Assembly (NCBI GenBank): GCA_964615935.1
Contig: CAZTTG010000012.1
Span: forward strand, 21,694-85,693
DNA length: 64,000 nucleotides
Direction of reading: 5' to 3'
DNA from: CAZTTG01 sp964615935
GTDB taxonomy: Bacteria; Planctomycetota; UBA1135; GCA-002686595
The notes below the pieces were generated by a model. That model was given only the letters and a program-made list of their open reading frames with translations, had not been told where the DNA came from and made no database searches. Below, one piece after another: positions 26,600-35,509 of this stretch. A program made the translations under genes and the position numbers. Position 1 is the stretch's first letter; every line of letters starts with the position of its first letter.

Positions 26600-27946
26600 T
26601 CAGCGACCGCCGCGAGTGGACGGCGCCGGGGCCGGCCGGCTCTCGCGCGCCCACTCGTGCTCGTTCTCCTTCCACCACTTCAGCCAGGCGCGATCGGTGC
26701 TCCCCGGCTTCTCCCCGGTGAGCTGTTCGAGGGAGCGGCGGATGCTCCCGCCCAGCACGACGCGCTGCCAGTGGATGCCGTGGACGCGCACGTCGAGCAC
26801 CGTGCCCTCGCCCTGAACCCGCACCACGGGGTCGGCGATGGAGGCCGCCTGTGCGATCTCGACGTCGAAGTCGGCCACGTAGGCGATCTGCCGCCCGATG
26901 AAGATATTGGCGGCCGGGGAGGCGGCGGCGACCCCGGGCGAGGCCGCCCCCAGGGCGGCGAGCCGACTCATCAGCGGCTGGACCGCGGCCGGAAAGCCCA
27001 TCATCCCCAGGGCCTCGGCCGCGTTGGCGGCCACCTGCGGGTACTCGCTTTCGAGGGCGCGGAGGGCGGGCAAGATGACCCCCTCCTGGCCCACGTCGCG
27101 CAGCGCGCGGCAGGCCTCGGCGCGCACCTCCCTGGATCCGTCGAGGATCGAGCGGGAGGTCAGGGCCGGGAGCTCCTCCCCGGGCAGGGTCCGTCGCAGG
27201 GCCAGGGCCGCGAAGCCGCGCAGGCCGTGGGAGGGCGCGAGTAGCGCCTCGGCGAGCGTGGTGCGCAGGACCGGCGCATCGCAGCGCCGCTGCAGGCACC
27301 GGATCGCGATCTCCCGGACCGAGGGCGTCGCGACCGTCCCCAGCTCGAGCAGGCGCTTCCGCGCCTCGGCGTCCAGAGGGCTGCCACCCCGCGGGACTCC
27401 GGGGAGGAGGACGCCCGGCTCCCAGCGGGCCAGCAGCTCGAGGGCGCGCGCCTGATCCGGATCGATCCCCAGAATCTGGTCGAGCTCCCCGAACGCCTCC
27501 TCGCGCAGGCCCTCGCGCATCATCCACTCCACCAGGGCGCAGCGCCTGGCGAGGTCGTCAGGCTCGAGCTCGCGCCGCAGCGCCCGGACCTGGCTCTCCA
27601 GGCCCTTCTCGCTCACCGCTCGCTCGACGCTCCCACTCGGGAGGGCCACCCATTCGCCCTGCGACTGCCTCTGCACCTCCCAGGAGGTTCCGCTCCAGCG
27701 GCAACGGACGCGCAGCAGCCGGCCATCGGCCAGGTGCAGGACCCGGCGCTGCGGGCGGCTCCGGTCGTCGGCCTCGGCGCCGGGAGTGCCCTCCCGACCG
27801 GGCTCCTGGGGCCCCACCGTCGGAAGGGCCACCTCCGACGGCTCGACGACCCCAGCCGCTCCGGCGGATCCCGCCAGGCCCGCCAGGAGGAGGGCGGCGC
27901 CGGCGAGTCGGGCGGTCTGGGTGGGTCGGGTTCGGGATTCGCTCAT
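26600..27946 (-). CDS. Secreted HEAT-repeat protein
   Basis: A 448-residue protein with a signal peptide (LAGAALLLAGLAGSAGAAG). An N-terminal part with VLHLADGRLLRVRCRW is followed by helical repeats from about residue 200 to 350, with HEAT/PBS-lyase-like units such as GLRGFAALALRRTLPGEEL, SREVRAEACRALRDVGQE and YPQVAANAAEALGMMG. The C-terminal ~100 residues (FIGRQIAYVADFDVEIAQ, LKWWKENEHEWA) resemble the end of planctomycete HEAT proteins. It is probably a protein-binding scaffold in the periplasm. No specific partner is visible. Confidence 0.8.
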   Translation of the reverse strand: MSESRTRPTQTARLAGAALLLAGLAGSAGAAGVVEPSEVALPTVGPQEPGREGTPGAEADDRSRPQRRVLHLADGRLLRVRCRWSGTSWEVQRQSQGEWVALPSGSVERAVSEKGLESQVRALRRELEPDDLARRCALVEWMMREGLREEAFGELDQILGIDPDQARALELLARWEPGVLLPGVPRGGSPLDAEARKRLLELGTVATPSVREIAIRCLQRRCDAPVLRTTLAEALLAPSHGLRGFAALALRRTLPGEELPALTSRSILDGSREVRAEACRALRDVGQEGVILPALRALESEYPQVAANAAEALGMMGFPAAVQPLMSRLAALGAASPGVAAASPAANIFIGRQIAYVADFDVEIAQAASIADPVVRVQGEGTVLDVRVHGIHWQRVVLGGSIRRSLEQLTGEKPGSTDRAWLKWWKENEHEWARESRPAPAPSTRGGR

Positions 27947-28112
27947 GGCGGGAAGGGGGCGACCCGCGCGGTCGCGTTGAGAGGTTCTCTTCGTCCCCTG
28001 ATCCGCACGATCCGTGCCACGATCGACGGATCGGTCCACGGGCCCTCACGGTGGCTTCCGGGGACGGGGCGGCCCCCTCCGACCGTGCGAGAAGGCACTA
28101 AGCGCCCTCCGG

Positions 28113-28132
28113 GTGTCCTTCCGCGAGGACAC
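28113..28132. terminator. Stem-loop downstream of comEC
   Basis: GTGTCCT and AGGACAC form a perfect 7-bp stem with a six-base loop, eight bases past the comEC stop. It is likely the comEC terminator on the minus strand. Confidence 0.5.
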
Positions 28133-28139
28133 GCGCGGG

Positions 28140-30497
28140 TCAATCCGGGGCGAGTTCCAGGGGCCCATCCCGCAGGGTGTGGCTCCACCGGAGGCCCCGG
28201 CGGTCCAGCTCGGGGCCCACGGGCACCTCGGCGCCCGAGCTCACCCAGACCTCCTCGGGGGCGCAGCGCCGGAGCAGGTCCGCGAGCAGGGGGGTGTCGG
28301 AGCCGTGGTGGGGGATCAGGAGCAGGCTCGCCCGCTCGGGCAGGAGCCCCCCCTCCAGCGCGCGCCGCAGGCCCTCGCCCTCCGCATCGCCGCACAGCAC
28401 GGCGCACCCTCCCTCCCAGCTCGCGACCAGCGTCCTCGAACCCTCGTTCTCCTCGCTCGCGAGGCCGCGCACGAGATGGAGGCTCACCGGCCCCCGGGAG
28501 GCCAGCCCCGTCCGCCCGGGCTCGACGTCGCGCCGGGGGGCGCGCAGAGGAAGGGCGGCCATCAGCCAGGCCGGACACGCGCCCGACCAGCTGCGGGGGG
28601 GGTAGCGCTCGACCAGCCAGCCGAGGGCCGACGCGTGGTCCCGGTGGGCGTGGGAGAGGACCACCGCGGGGGCGGACGCCTCCCAGCGCCGCAGGATGGG
28701 CGCCAGGGCGCCCCGCGCGACCCCGGGCCGATCCCGCGAGCCGGCGTCGAAGATCCAGCAGGGCTCGCCCGGTGCCCGCAGGACCACGGCCGTCCCGTGG
28801 CCGACGTCCAGGGCGGCGAGCTCCACCCCGCTCGGGGCGGGCGTCCAGGGCAGGAGCACCGCGCCCCAGAGCAGGGCCGCCAGGCGGCCCGCGGCGACCC
28901 GGCCGGCGAGGGCCGACAGGGTGGCAATGACGGCCGCCAGGAGGAGCCAGTCCGGACGCAGGGGCAGGGGGCACGGCGTGCCTGGCAAGCGATCGAGGAG
29001 CTCCAGAGAGCCCGTGAGGGTCCGGCAACCGAGGTCGAAGACGGGCCCGGCCAGCCCCGGGGCCAGGAGCTCGAGCCAGCCGCTGGCGAGCAGCAGGGCG
29101 AGCAGGGGCAGGAGCAGCGGGGTGGCCGCCATGCCGACCGGGCTCCACTCGCCGAAGCGGGTCCACAGGACCGGCAGGGTGGTCAGGCTCGCCGCCATGG
29201 ACGCGGCCAGGCCCGATCCCAGGCCCCGCAGGCAGAGCAGGGCCGGCACCCGGAGCGCGGCCGGGCGCGGACGGCCTCCCCGTCCGATCGGGTCGATCCT
29301 CAGGGCCCGCCCTGCGATCGCGAGGAGCGGGCGGCAGCCCAGGATCAACCCCAGGATCGCCAGGTACGAGAGCTGCACGGAGAGGCGGGAGGCCGCCCGG
29401 GGGTCGATCAGGCACTCGACCAGGAGCGCCGCGGACCACAGGGAGAGGCCGTCGGGCCGCCGCCCCCCTCGCGGGGAGAGGGGCGCCAGGGCCGTCAGAG
29501 CCACGGCGATGCCCGCGCGGGTCACGGGAGCGCTCGCGCCCGCGAGAGGGACGTAGGCGACGAGCAGGATCGCGCGGGCCAGACCCGCCGGCGCCGACCG
29601 GAAGCGGCGACCGAGAAGCGCGCGCTGGAGGGCGGCGAGGGGGCCCAGGAGGAGGGCCGCCAGGATGGCCACGTGCAGACCGCTGACGGCCAGCAGGTGC
29701 CGCACCCCCGCGCGGGTGAAGAGGTCGCGGTCCGCGGCCGTGAGGCCCGAGCGGTCGCCCACGAGGAGGGCGGCGGCCATGGCCCGCGAGCGGGGCTCGC
29801 GCAGGGCGGCCGCGCGCCGCGCGAGCCGCGAGCGCAGGTCGGCGACGAGCCCGGCGCCGGGGACGCGGCGGATGGCGGGAGCCAGGCGGAGGATCTCGTC
29901 CGGCCGCACCTCCAGGAAGGCGACCGGAGCCGGGCCGCGGGTCGAGCTCGCTCCACCCCACCGCCTCGGGAGCAGGGGATCGGGGACCGGGCCCCTCGGC
30001 CGGAGCACCGCCACAGCGCCCGGGAGCAGGCCGATCAGCTCGCCCGGACGGAGGCTCCCGGGCGGGAGGCGCAGGGCCGGGAGCGCGCGGGCCGGGCCGT
30101 CGCCGTCCAGCATCCCGATGGAGCCCCGGACTCCGGAGCCCAGGGGGCGCCACCTTCCGAGGGGACCGCCGCCCGCCTCGAGCGCCGCCATCGCCGCGAG
30201 CGGGGTGGCCTCGGCCGGGGTGGGGGCGAGGAGGGCCCGGCCGCAGCCCAGGGCGAAGAGCGCCGCGAGGACCGCCGCCCCGGGCCGGACGCGCGCGGGG
30301 GGCCGGGGGCCGGGACGCAGCCGGGCCCCAGCCGCGAACAGGGCGACCGCGGCCGGCCCGATCGCGGACATCCAGCCGCCCCCGCAGCCGGCGAGCCCGC
30401 CCAGGCCCAGCGCGACCGCGGCGCGCAGCATCGGCCGCTCGACGGGTCGGCGCTGGGCGGGGGGTGCCGGCGCGGGGCGCTCGGGGCGCTCGTCCAC
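28140..30497 (-). CDS. comEC: ComEC/Rec2 DNA-uptake channel with metallo-beta-lactamase domain
   Basis: A ~785-residue multipass protein with the ComEC layout: an N-terminal DUF4131-like region, the Competence domain with the hallmark LLAVSGLHVAIL (~270), and many membrane helices to ~550. The C-terminal metallo-hydrolase domain has DVGHGTAVVL, IFDAGSRDRPG, VVLSHAHRDHASALG (HxHxDH) and IPHHGSDTPLL. ComEC carries single-stranded DNA across the inner membrane. The start is uncertain: GTG at 30497 (used here), ATG at 30431, or an ATG overlapping the coaD start are all in frame. It is divergent from coaD. Confidence 0.88.
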   Translation of the reverse strand: MDERPERPAPAPPAQRRPVERPMLRAAVALGLGGLAGCGGGWMSAIGPAAVALFAAGARLRPGPRPPARVRPGAAVLAALFALGCGRALLAPTPAEATPLAAMAALEAGGGPLGRWRPLGSGVRGSIGMLDGDGPARALPALRLPPGSLRPGELIGLLPGAVAVLRPRGPVPDPLLPRRWGGASSTRGPAPVAFLEVRPDEILRLAPAIRRVPGAGLVADLRSRLARRAAALREPRSRAMAAALLVGDRSGLTAADRDLFTRAGVRHLLAVSGLHVAILAALLLGPLAALQRALLGRRFRSAPAGLARAILLVAYVPLAGASAPVTRAGIAVALTALAPLSPRGGRRPDGLSLWSAALLVECLIDPRAASRLSVQLSYLAILGLILGCRPLLAIAGRALRIDPIGRGGRPRPAALRVPALLCLRGLGSGLAASMAASLTTLPVLWTRFGEWSPVGMAATPLLLPLLALLLASGWLELLAPGLAGPVFDLGCRTLTGSLELLDRLPGTPCPLPLRPDWLLLAAVIATLSALAGRVAAGRLAALLWGAVLLPWTPAPSGVELAALDVGHGTAVVLRAPGEPCWIFDAGSRDRPGVARGALAPILRRWEASAPAVVLSHAHRDHASALGWLVERYPPRSWSGACPAWLMAALPLRAPRRDVEPGRTGLASRGPVSLHLVRGLASEENEGSRTLVASWEGGCAVLCGDAEGEGLRRALEGGLLPERASLLLIPHHGSDTPLLADLLRRCAPEEVWVSSGAEVPVGPELDRRGLRWSHTLRDGPLELAPD

Positions 30498-30564
30498 GCC
30501 TCCGGGACTGCGGCGGAGCGGTCGCGGTTTCGCCAGCGGGAGGGGAAAGCGCGCGCCCGCGGCG

Positions 30565-30570
30565 TAGAAT
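30565..30570 (+). promoter_or_regulatory. Putative -10 (TAGAAT) of coaD
   Basis: TAGAAT lies nine bases before the coaD ATG in the short comEC-coaD divergent gap, again without a ribosome site. A leaderless or near-leaderless transcript is inferred. Confidence 0.4.
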
Positions 30571-30579
30571 CCCGCCGAC

Positions 30580-31092
30580 ATGTCCTCCACCCGCGATCGC
30601 TCCCACGCCCTCTTCCCCGGGACCTTCGACCCGGTGACCCTCGGCCACCTGGACGTGCTGAAGCGCGCCTCGCGGATCTTCGAGCGGATCACCGTGGCCG
30701 TGGCGGTCCACGAGTCCAAGCGCCAGCTCCTGGAGGTGGACGAGCGGCTGGAGCTCCTGCGACGCTCCATCGTCGGCCTCTCCGGAGTGACGATCGCGCG
30801 CTTCGACGGGCTGGTGGTCCACGGCTGCGAGGCCTTCGGCGCGAGCGTCATCCTGCGGGGCCTGCGCACCGGGGGCGACTTCGACTACGAGATGCGGATG
30901 GCCCACACCAACCGCTCCCTGGCCCCCGAGATCGACACCGTGCTGCTCGCCTGCTCGCCGGGCTTCGCGCACATCTCCAGCACCCTGGTGCGCCAGGTGG
31001 CCCGCATGGGCGGCGACCTGGAGGGCTTCGTGCCGCCGCCCGTGGCCGAGCTCCTGCGCCAGCGCTTCGGCCCCTCCGAGGAGACCCCATGA
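30580..31092 (+). CDS. coaD: Phosphopantetheine adenylyltransferase
   Basis: A 170-residue cytoplasmic enzyme of coenzyme A synthesis (4'-phosphopantetheine plus ATP to dephospho-CoA). Its motifs are FPGTFDPVTLGHLDVLKRA with the TxGH nucleotidyltransferase signature, VILRGLRTGGDFDYEMRMA, and the C-terminal HISSTLVRQVA. The length matches the family. Its stop overlaps the ridA ATG (ATGA). Confidence 0.95.
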   Translation: MSSTRDRSHALFPGTFDPVTLGHLDVLKRASRIFERITVAVAVHESKRQLLEVDERLELLRRSIVGLSGVTIARFDGLVVHGCEAFGASVILRGLRTGGDFDYEMRMAHTNRSLAPEIDTVLLACSPGFAHISSTLVRQVARMGGDLEGFVPPPVAELLRQRFGPSEETP

Positions 31093-31475
31093 GCCAGCGA
31101 CGCGTCGTCTCCACCGACTCCGCCCCCTCCGCCATCGGTCCCTACTCCCAGGCGGTGATCGCCGGCGGGCTGGTCCACTGCTCGGGCCAGATCGCCCTCG
31201 ATCCCCGCAACGGGGAGATGGTCGAGGGCGACGTCACGGCCCAGGCCGAGCGCGCGCTGGCCAACCTGGCCGCCGTGCTGGAGGCCGCCGGCAGCGGGCT
31301 GGATCGCGCGCTCAAGTGCACGGTCTACCTGGCGGACATGGCCGACTTCGCGGCCGTCAACGAGGTCTACGCGCGCTACTTCCCCGGCGCCGATCCCCCC
31401 GCGCGGGCCTGCGTGGCCGCGCGCACCCTGCCCAGGAACGCGCTGGTCGAGGTCGACTGCGTGGCGCTGGCCTGA
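31089..31475 (+). CDS. ridA: RidA family enamine/imine deaminase
   Basis: A 128-residue RidA/YjgF protein, usually a trimer that hydrolyses reactive 2-aminoacrylate and related imines. Motifs: SAIGPYSQAV, VHCSGQIALDP, LKCTVYLADMADFAAVNEVY, and RACVAARTLPRNALVEVDC with the conserved Arg and terminal Glu. It is translationally coupled to coaD and may lie in one transcript with the following unknown gene. Confidence 0.94.
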   Translation: MSQRRVVSTDSAPSAIGPYSQAVIAGGLVHCSGQIALDPRNGEMVEGDVTAQAERALANLAAVLEAAGSGLDRALKCTVYLADMADFAAVNEVYARYFPGADPPARACVAARTLPRNALVEVDCVALA

Positions 31476-31492
31476 GCCGCCGGCCGGTGAGG

Positions 31493-32242
31493 ATGGGCGT
31501 GGAGCTCGCGGTCGGCCTCCTGGCGGATCTCCTGCGGCAGGGCCGTCCCGCCGGCGGGATCGAGGAGGAGCTGGCGGGCCTCGACCGCGCCCTCGCGGCC
31601 GAGGGCCTGCCGCCCCACCGGGAGCCGGCCGACGGCCCCAGCCGGCGCTGGCGCCTCCTCGACGAGCGCTCGCTGCACTACCTGCGCCGCGCGGCGGTGC
31701 ACCTGTGGGCCGCCGGGCGCCTCCCCTCGCCGGGGGACGAGGACTCGCTCGCGGATCCCCTGCTCGAGGAGTACTTCGAGCGCTTCGAGGATCCCGACCT
31801 GGAGGCCTTCTGGGATCGCGCCCGCGAGGGGCTGGACACGCCCACCTTCGAGCACCTGATGCTCCACTCCGACCGGGAGGGCTGGTACCTGCCCGCGCGC
31901 TTCGCGGAGGTGCTCGATCCGGCCCCGGAGATCGGCGCGCCGGGCGAGCTGATCGGCTCGGCGCCCGTGCTCTCCCTGGAGTGCCGGGTACTGGCCCGGG
32001 CCCTGGAGCTGCCCGAGGGACTGGATCCCGGATCGGACGAGGTCCGGGAGGCCGCCCGAACCCAGGGTTGCGGCGCCCGGCGCTGGCAGCGCTACGGGAT
32101 CGAGTCGATGACCTGCCTGCAGCTCGCCCGCGCCGCCTCGGCCTCGGTGGAGCTCGGCTCGGCCCTGCGGATCGTGGGCGATCCGGATCCGGGCCGGCCA
32201 GATCCCCCGGAGGGGTCCGCGGAGCCGCCTCGGGCCGATTGA
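31493..32242 (+). CDS. Hypothetical protein
   Basis: A 249-residue soluble protein with no signal peptide or membrane segment; I do not recognise a family. It is acidic and rich in Leu, Glu and Arg, with phrases such as LLDERSLHYLRRAAVHLW and DREGWYLPARFAEVLD that suggest a compact helical domain. A GTG at 31487 is an alternative start two codons upstream. It follows ridA by 17 bases, so cotranscription is likely. Confidence 0.65.
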   Translation: MGVELAVGLLADLLRQGRPAGGIEEELAGLDRALAAEGLPPHREPADGPSRRWRLLDERSLHYLRRAAVHLWAAGRLPSPGDEDSLADPLLEEYFERFEDPDLEAFWDRAREGLDTPTFEHLMLHSDREGWYLPARFAEVLDPAPEIGAPGELIGSAPVLSLECRVLARALELPEGLDPGSDEVREAARTQGCGARRWQRYGIESMTCLQLARAASASVELGSALRIVGDPDPGRPDPPEGSAEPPRAD

Positions 32243-32443
32243 CCGGATCGATCGCGCCGGATCCACCCGCGGCTCAGGGGGAGGGGCCTGGGGGGCCGAA
32301 AAAGGAGCCGGTCCCGGGGGGCGTTCGTGCTACAAATGCCGAACTCGTCCCAACCCGCCACGGTTCCCCGAGGCGGGCGCCCCCCCGACACTGCGCCACC
32401 AACCCCGGCCCCCCGGAACGGCCTGCCCAGCGCCCCGGCCGCG

Positions 32444-33910
32444 ATGCTGTTCAGCTCCCCGGAATTCCTGTTCCTGTTCCTGCCCGTCGTCCTGGGGCTG
32501 TACTTCGTCGTGCGGACGGGGCTGCGCAACCTGCTGCTGCTGGTGGCCAGCCTGTTCTTCTACGCCTACGGCGAGAAGGCGATCGTCCTGATCATGCTGG
32601 CGTCGATCGCCGCCAACTGGTGCTTCGGCCTCATGGTCGAGCGCACCCGGGAGCGGCCCTCGGCCAAGCTGGTGATCGCCCTGGCGGTGACCTTCAACCT
32701 GGGGCTCCTGATCTTCTGGAAGTACGCCAACTTCCTTTGGGACCAGATCGGCGCGGCGTGCACCGGCATGGGCATCGCCGAGAGCTGGCCCCGCATCCAG
32801 GTCATCCACCTGCCCATCGGCATCTCCTTCTTCACCTTCCAGGCGATGTGCTACGTCATCGACGTGTACCGCCGGGAGGGGCCGGTGCAGCGCAACCCGA
32901 TCAACTTCGCGGTCTACATCGCGCTCTTCCCCCAGCTCATCGCGGGGCCCATCGTGCGCTACCGCGACATCGCCGCCCAGCTCCTGAACCGGGTGGTGGA
33001 CCGCGAGGGCTTCGCCTACGGGGCGCGGCGCTTCGTCATCGGGCTGGGCAAGAAGATGCTGGTGGCCAACGTGGTGGCCGAGACCGCCGACGGGATCTTC
33101 GGCACCGCCGCCCAGGCCGGCCTGGCGGCCGAGCAGATGAGCCCCGCGGTCGCCTGGCTGGGGCTGGTCTGCTACACCCTGCAGATCTACTTCGACTTCT
33201 CGGCCTACTCGGACATGGCCATCGGCCTGGGGCGCATGCTGGGGTTCCGGTTCCTGGAGAACTTCCGCTTCCCCTACGTGGCCACCTCGATCACCGACTT
33301 CTGGCGGCGCTGGCACATCTCGCTCTCCACCTGGTTCCGCGACTACCTGTACATCCCCCTGGGGGGCAGCCGCAAGAGCCGCATCACCACCCTGCGCAAC
33401 CTGGTGATCGTCTTCTTCCTGTGCGGCCTGTGGCACGGGGCCGCCTGGAGCTTCGTGGTCTGGGGGCTCTTCCACGGCGTCTTCCTGGTGATCGAGCGCC
33501 TGGGCCTCAAGAAGCTGATCGAGCGGCTGCGGGTGGTGCGCCACGTCTACGTGATGCTGGTGGCCATGGTCGGCTGGGTCTTCTTCCGCGCCCTGACCCT
33601 GGGGCAGGCGGTGGAGTACCTGCGGGTCATGGTGGGCCTGGGCCCGGTGGAGGAGGGCGTCGCCCGCGAGCACCTGGCCCTCTTCCTGGACCCGCTGCTG
33701 GCCACCGTCATCCTGGTGGGCTGCGTCTTCTCCACCCCGCTCCTGCCGCGCCTCACGGAGGCCTTCGTGGCGCTGCGCCGGCGCGAGCCGGCCCCCCGCC
33801 TGGGCTTCCTGGTGTGGGGCTCCCTGGCGCTGCTCGTCGCCCTGGGCCTCCTGTCGGCCATGCAGCTCGCCTCCAGCTCCTACAACCCCTTCATCTACTT
33901 CCGCTTCTGA
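32444..33910 (+). CDS. MBOAT O-acyltransferase (AlgI-like)
   Basis: A 488-residue multipass membrane acyltransferase of the AlgI/DltB group. The ATG at 32444 starts the usual LFSSPEFLFLFLPVVLGLYF N-terminus; the longer frame adds a Pro-rich leader with no family support. Hallmarks: NLLLLVASLFFYAYGE, FPQLIAGPIVRYRDI, FWRRWHISLSTWFRDYLYIP, and the active-site His in GLWHGAAWSFVVWGLFHG (~residue 330). It would move acyl groups across the inner membrane for polysaccharide O-acetylation together with the next gene, whose start overlaps its stop. A possible promoter with TACAAA at 32331 would give a ~100-base leader. Confidence 0.92.
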   Translation: MLFSSPEFLFLFLPVVLGLYFVVRTGLRNLLLLVASLFFYAYGEKAIVLIMLASIAANWCFGLMVERTRERPSAKLVIALAVTFNLGLLIFWKYANFLWDQIGAACTGMGIAESWPRIQVIHLPIGISFFTFQAMCYVIDVYRREGPVQRNPINFAVYIALFPQLIAGPIVRYRDIAAQLLNRVVDREGFAYGARRFVIGLGKKMLVANVVAETADGIFGTAAQAGLAAEQMSPAVAWLGLVCYTLQIYFDFSAYSDMAIGLGRMLGFRFLENFRFPYVATSITDFWRRWHISLSTWFRDYLYIPLGGSRKSRITTLRNLVIVFFLCGLWHGAAWSFVVWGLFHGVFLVIERLGLKKLIERLRVVRHVYVMLVAMVGWVFFRALTLGQAVEYLRVMVGLGPVEEGVAREHLALFLDPLLATVILVGCVFSTPLLPRLTEAFVALRRREPAPRLGFLVWGSLALLVALGLLSAMQLASSSYNPFIYFRF

Positions 33911-35499
33911 TGGCCAAACCGCTGCAGCCCATCGGCGTGGGTCCCCTGGCGGACTGGATCGCGATCCTGCTCTTCGCGGGGGGGATCTCGGTGCCGCTGC
34001 TGCGGAACGCCTTCCTGGGCCCGGAGTCGACCGCCCACAAGGAGCAGCGCCAGGAGGCCCCCATGCCGGCGCTGTCGACCGAGTGGGCCGAGCTGGAGGC
34101 CTGGCCGGAGGCCTTCAGCGGCTGGTACGGCGACCACTTCGGCTTCCGCAGCGACCTGATCCGCTGGCACAACCGCATCAAGCTCGAGGGCTTCGGGATC
34201 TCGCCCACCAGCGAGGTGGTGCTGGGGAAGGATGGCTGGCTCTTCACCACGGTCCACAAGAGCGTCGAGGTCTTCCGCGGGGTCCTCCCCTTCACCCCAG
34301 GCGAGCTGGACGCCTGGAGGACGGTGCTGGAGGACCGCGAGGAGTGGTGCCGGCGGCGCGGGATCCGCTACGTCTTCGCCATCGCGCCCAACAAGAACGC
34401 CATCTACCCCGAGATGGTGGACGGGCGCTTCGAGCGCCGCGGCCCGACGCGGATGGACCAGCTGGTCGAGCACCTGGAGGAGCACTCCACGGCGAGCGTG
34501 CTGGACCTGCGCCCGGCCCTGATCGCGGCCAAGGAGGGGGGGAGGCCGGAGCAGCCCATCTACTTCCCCCTGGGCACCCACTGGAACAAGCGCGGGGCCC
34601 TGGTGGCCTACCGCGAGATCCTGAACCACGTCGCGGGCTGGTTCCCCGAGGCTGCGCCCATCCCCATCGAGGACTTCGGCTTCGAGGAGACGCCGCGCCA
34701 GGGGGACACCTGGGCCGAGCGCCTCTACATGGAGGACGTCCTGATCCAGGAGAACGTGGACTGGATCTGGCCGGGCGAGCGCCGCGCCCGCCAGGCGGTG
34801 GGCCAGAAGGCCGAGTGGATCACCGAGGTGGACGACCAGCGCCTGCCGCGCGCGGTCATGTTCCACGACTCCTTCGGGGAGATGTTCCGGCCCTTGCTCT
34901 CGGAGCACTTCCGGCGCATCGCCTTCTACTGGATCCCCTCCTTCGACACCGCCATCGTCGAGCGCGAGAAGCCCGACGTGGTGATCCAGCTCATGGTCGA
35001 GCGGGGCCTGGTCGGCTTCCGGCCGGTGGGCACGCCCCTGGACACGCCCGAGCGCCTGCGGGAGCAGTACCGCGACTCGAGCGAGACCCTGATGACGGTC
35101 GGGGGTCGCTTCGGCTCGCGGGCCCTGGTCCCGACCGAGGGCATGCAGATCCGGCCGCCGGAGCAGAAGAACGCGGCCGCCCTCCTCACCTGCCGCAGCG
35201 GGCGGGAGGGCTTCCTGCTGCCGGAGCTCGAGATGCCGCAGGACCGCTGGGCGGTGCTCAAGATCATCCTCGACAGCCCCGTCGAGACCACCCTGTGGCT
35301 CGAGTTCCAGACCGAGGGCGACCGCAGCTGGTCGCGCCGCCTGCGGGCCGCGCGCCGCCCGCTGGGGAAGGGCACCAACCAGGTCTTCGTGAAGCTCATG
35401 GTGCCCGACCTCCACGGCTCCGTGCGGATCCGGCCGGGCGACGTCCCGGGCGCCACCTACACCCTGTGGGGGGTCGAGGCGCGAGCCGTCGCCCGCTAG
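33910..35499 (+). CDS. AlgX/AlgJ-like SGNH hydrolase-fold O-acetyltransferase
   Basis: A 529-residue protein with one N-terminal membrane helix (ADWIAILLFAGGISVPLL) and a periplasmic SGNH-like domain. Family motifs: FGFRSDLIRWHNRIKLEGFG, VVLGKDGWLFTT, IAPNKNAIYPE, GTHWNKRGALVAYREIL (~223), and the catalytic HDSFGEMF (~318). The last ~100 residues are a beta-rich extension (VLKIILDSPVETTLWLEF). With the AlgI-like gene it forms the standard two-part system for acetylating an exported polysaccharide. The start overlaps the upstream stop (TGATG). Confidence 0.9.
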   Translation: MAKPLQPIGVGPLADWIAILLFAGGISVPLLRNAFLGPESTAHKEQRQEAPMPALSTEWAELEAWPEAFSGWYGDHFGFRSDLIRWHNRIKLEGFGISPTSEVVLGKDGWLFTTVHKSVEVFRGVLPFTPGELDAWRTVLEDREEWCRRRGIRYVFAIAPNKNAIYPEMVDGRFERRGPTRMDQLVEHLEEHSTASVLDLRPALIAAKEGGRPEQPIYFPLGTHWNKRGALVAYREILNHVAGWFPEAAPIPIEDFGFEETPRQGDTWAERLYMEDVLIQENVDWIWPGERRARQAVGQKAEWITEVDDQRLPRAVMFHDSFGEMFRPLLSEHFRRIAFYWIPSFDTAIVEREKPDVVIQLMVERGLVGFRPVGTPLDTPERLREQYRDSSETLMTVGGRFGSRALVPTEGMQIRPPEQKNAAALLTCRSGREGFLLPELEMPQDRWAVLKIILDSPVETTLWLEFQTEGDRSWSRRLRAARRPLGKGTNQVFVKLMVPDLHGSVRIRPGDVPGATYTLWGVEARAVAR

Positions 35500-35502
35500 A
35501 CT
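35497..35502 (+). promoter_or_regulatory. Putative -10 (TAGACT) of ychF
   Basis: TAGACT sits seven bases before the ychF ATG and includes the TAG stop codon of the preceding gene, so part of the match is forced. There is no ribosome site. I list it for its spacing, which resembles the other leaderless candidates. Confidence 0.3.
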
Positions 35503-35509
35503 GCCCCCC

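Noticed and set aside
27943..30972. 1009-residue minus-strand open frame over comEC
   Set aside because: It is composed of Arg/Pro/Gly/Ala shadow sequence; comEC motifs are in another frame.
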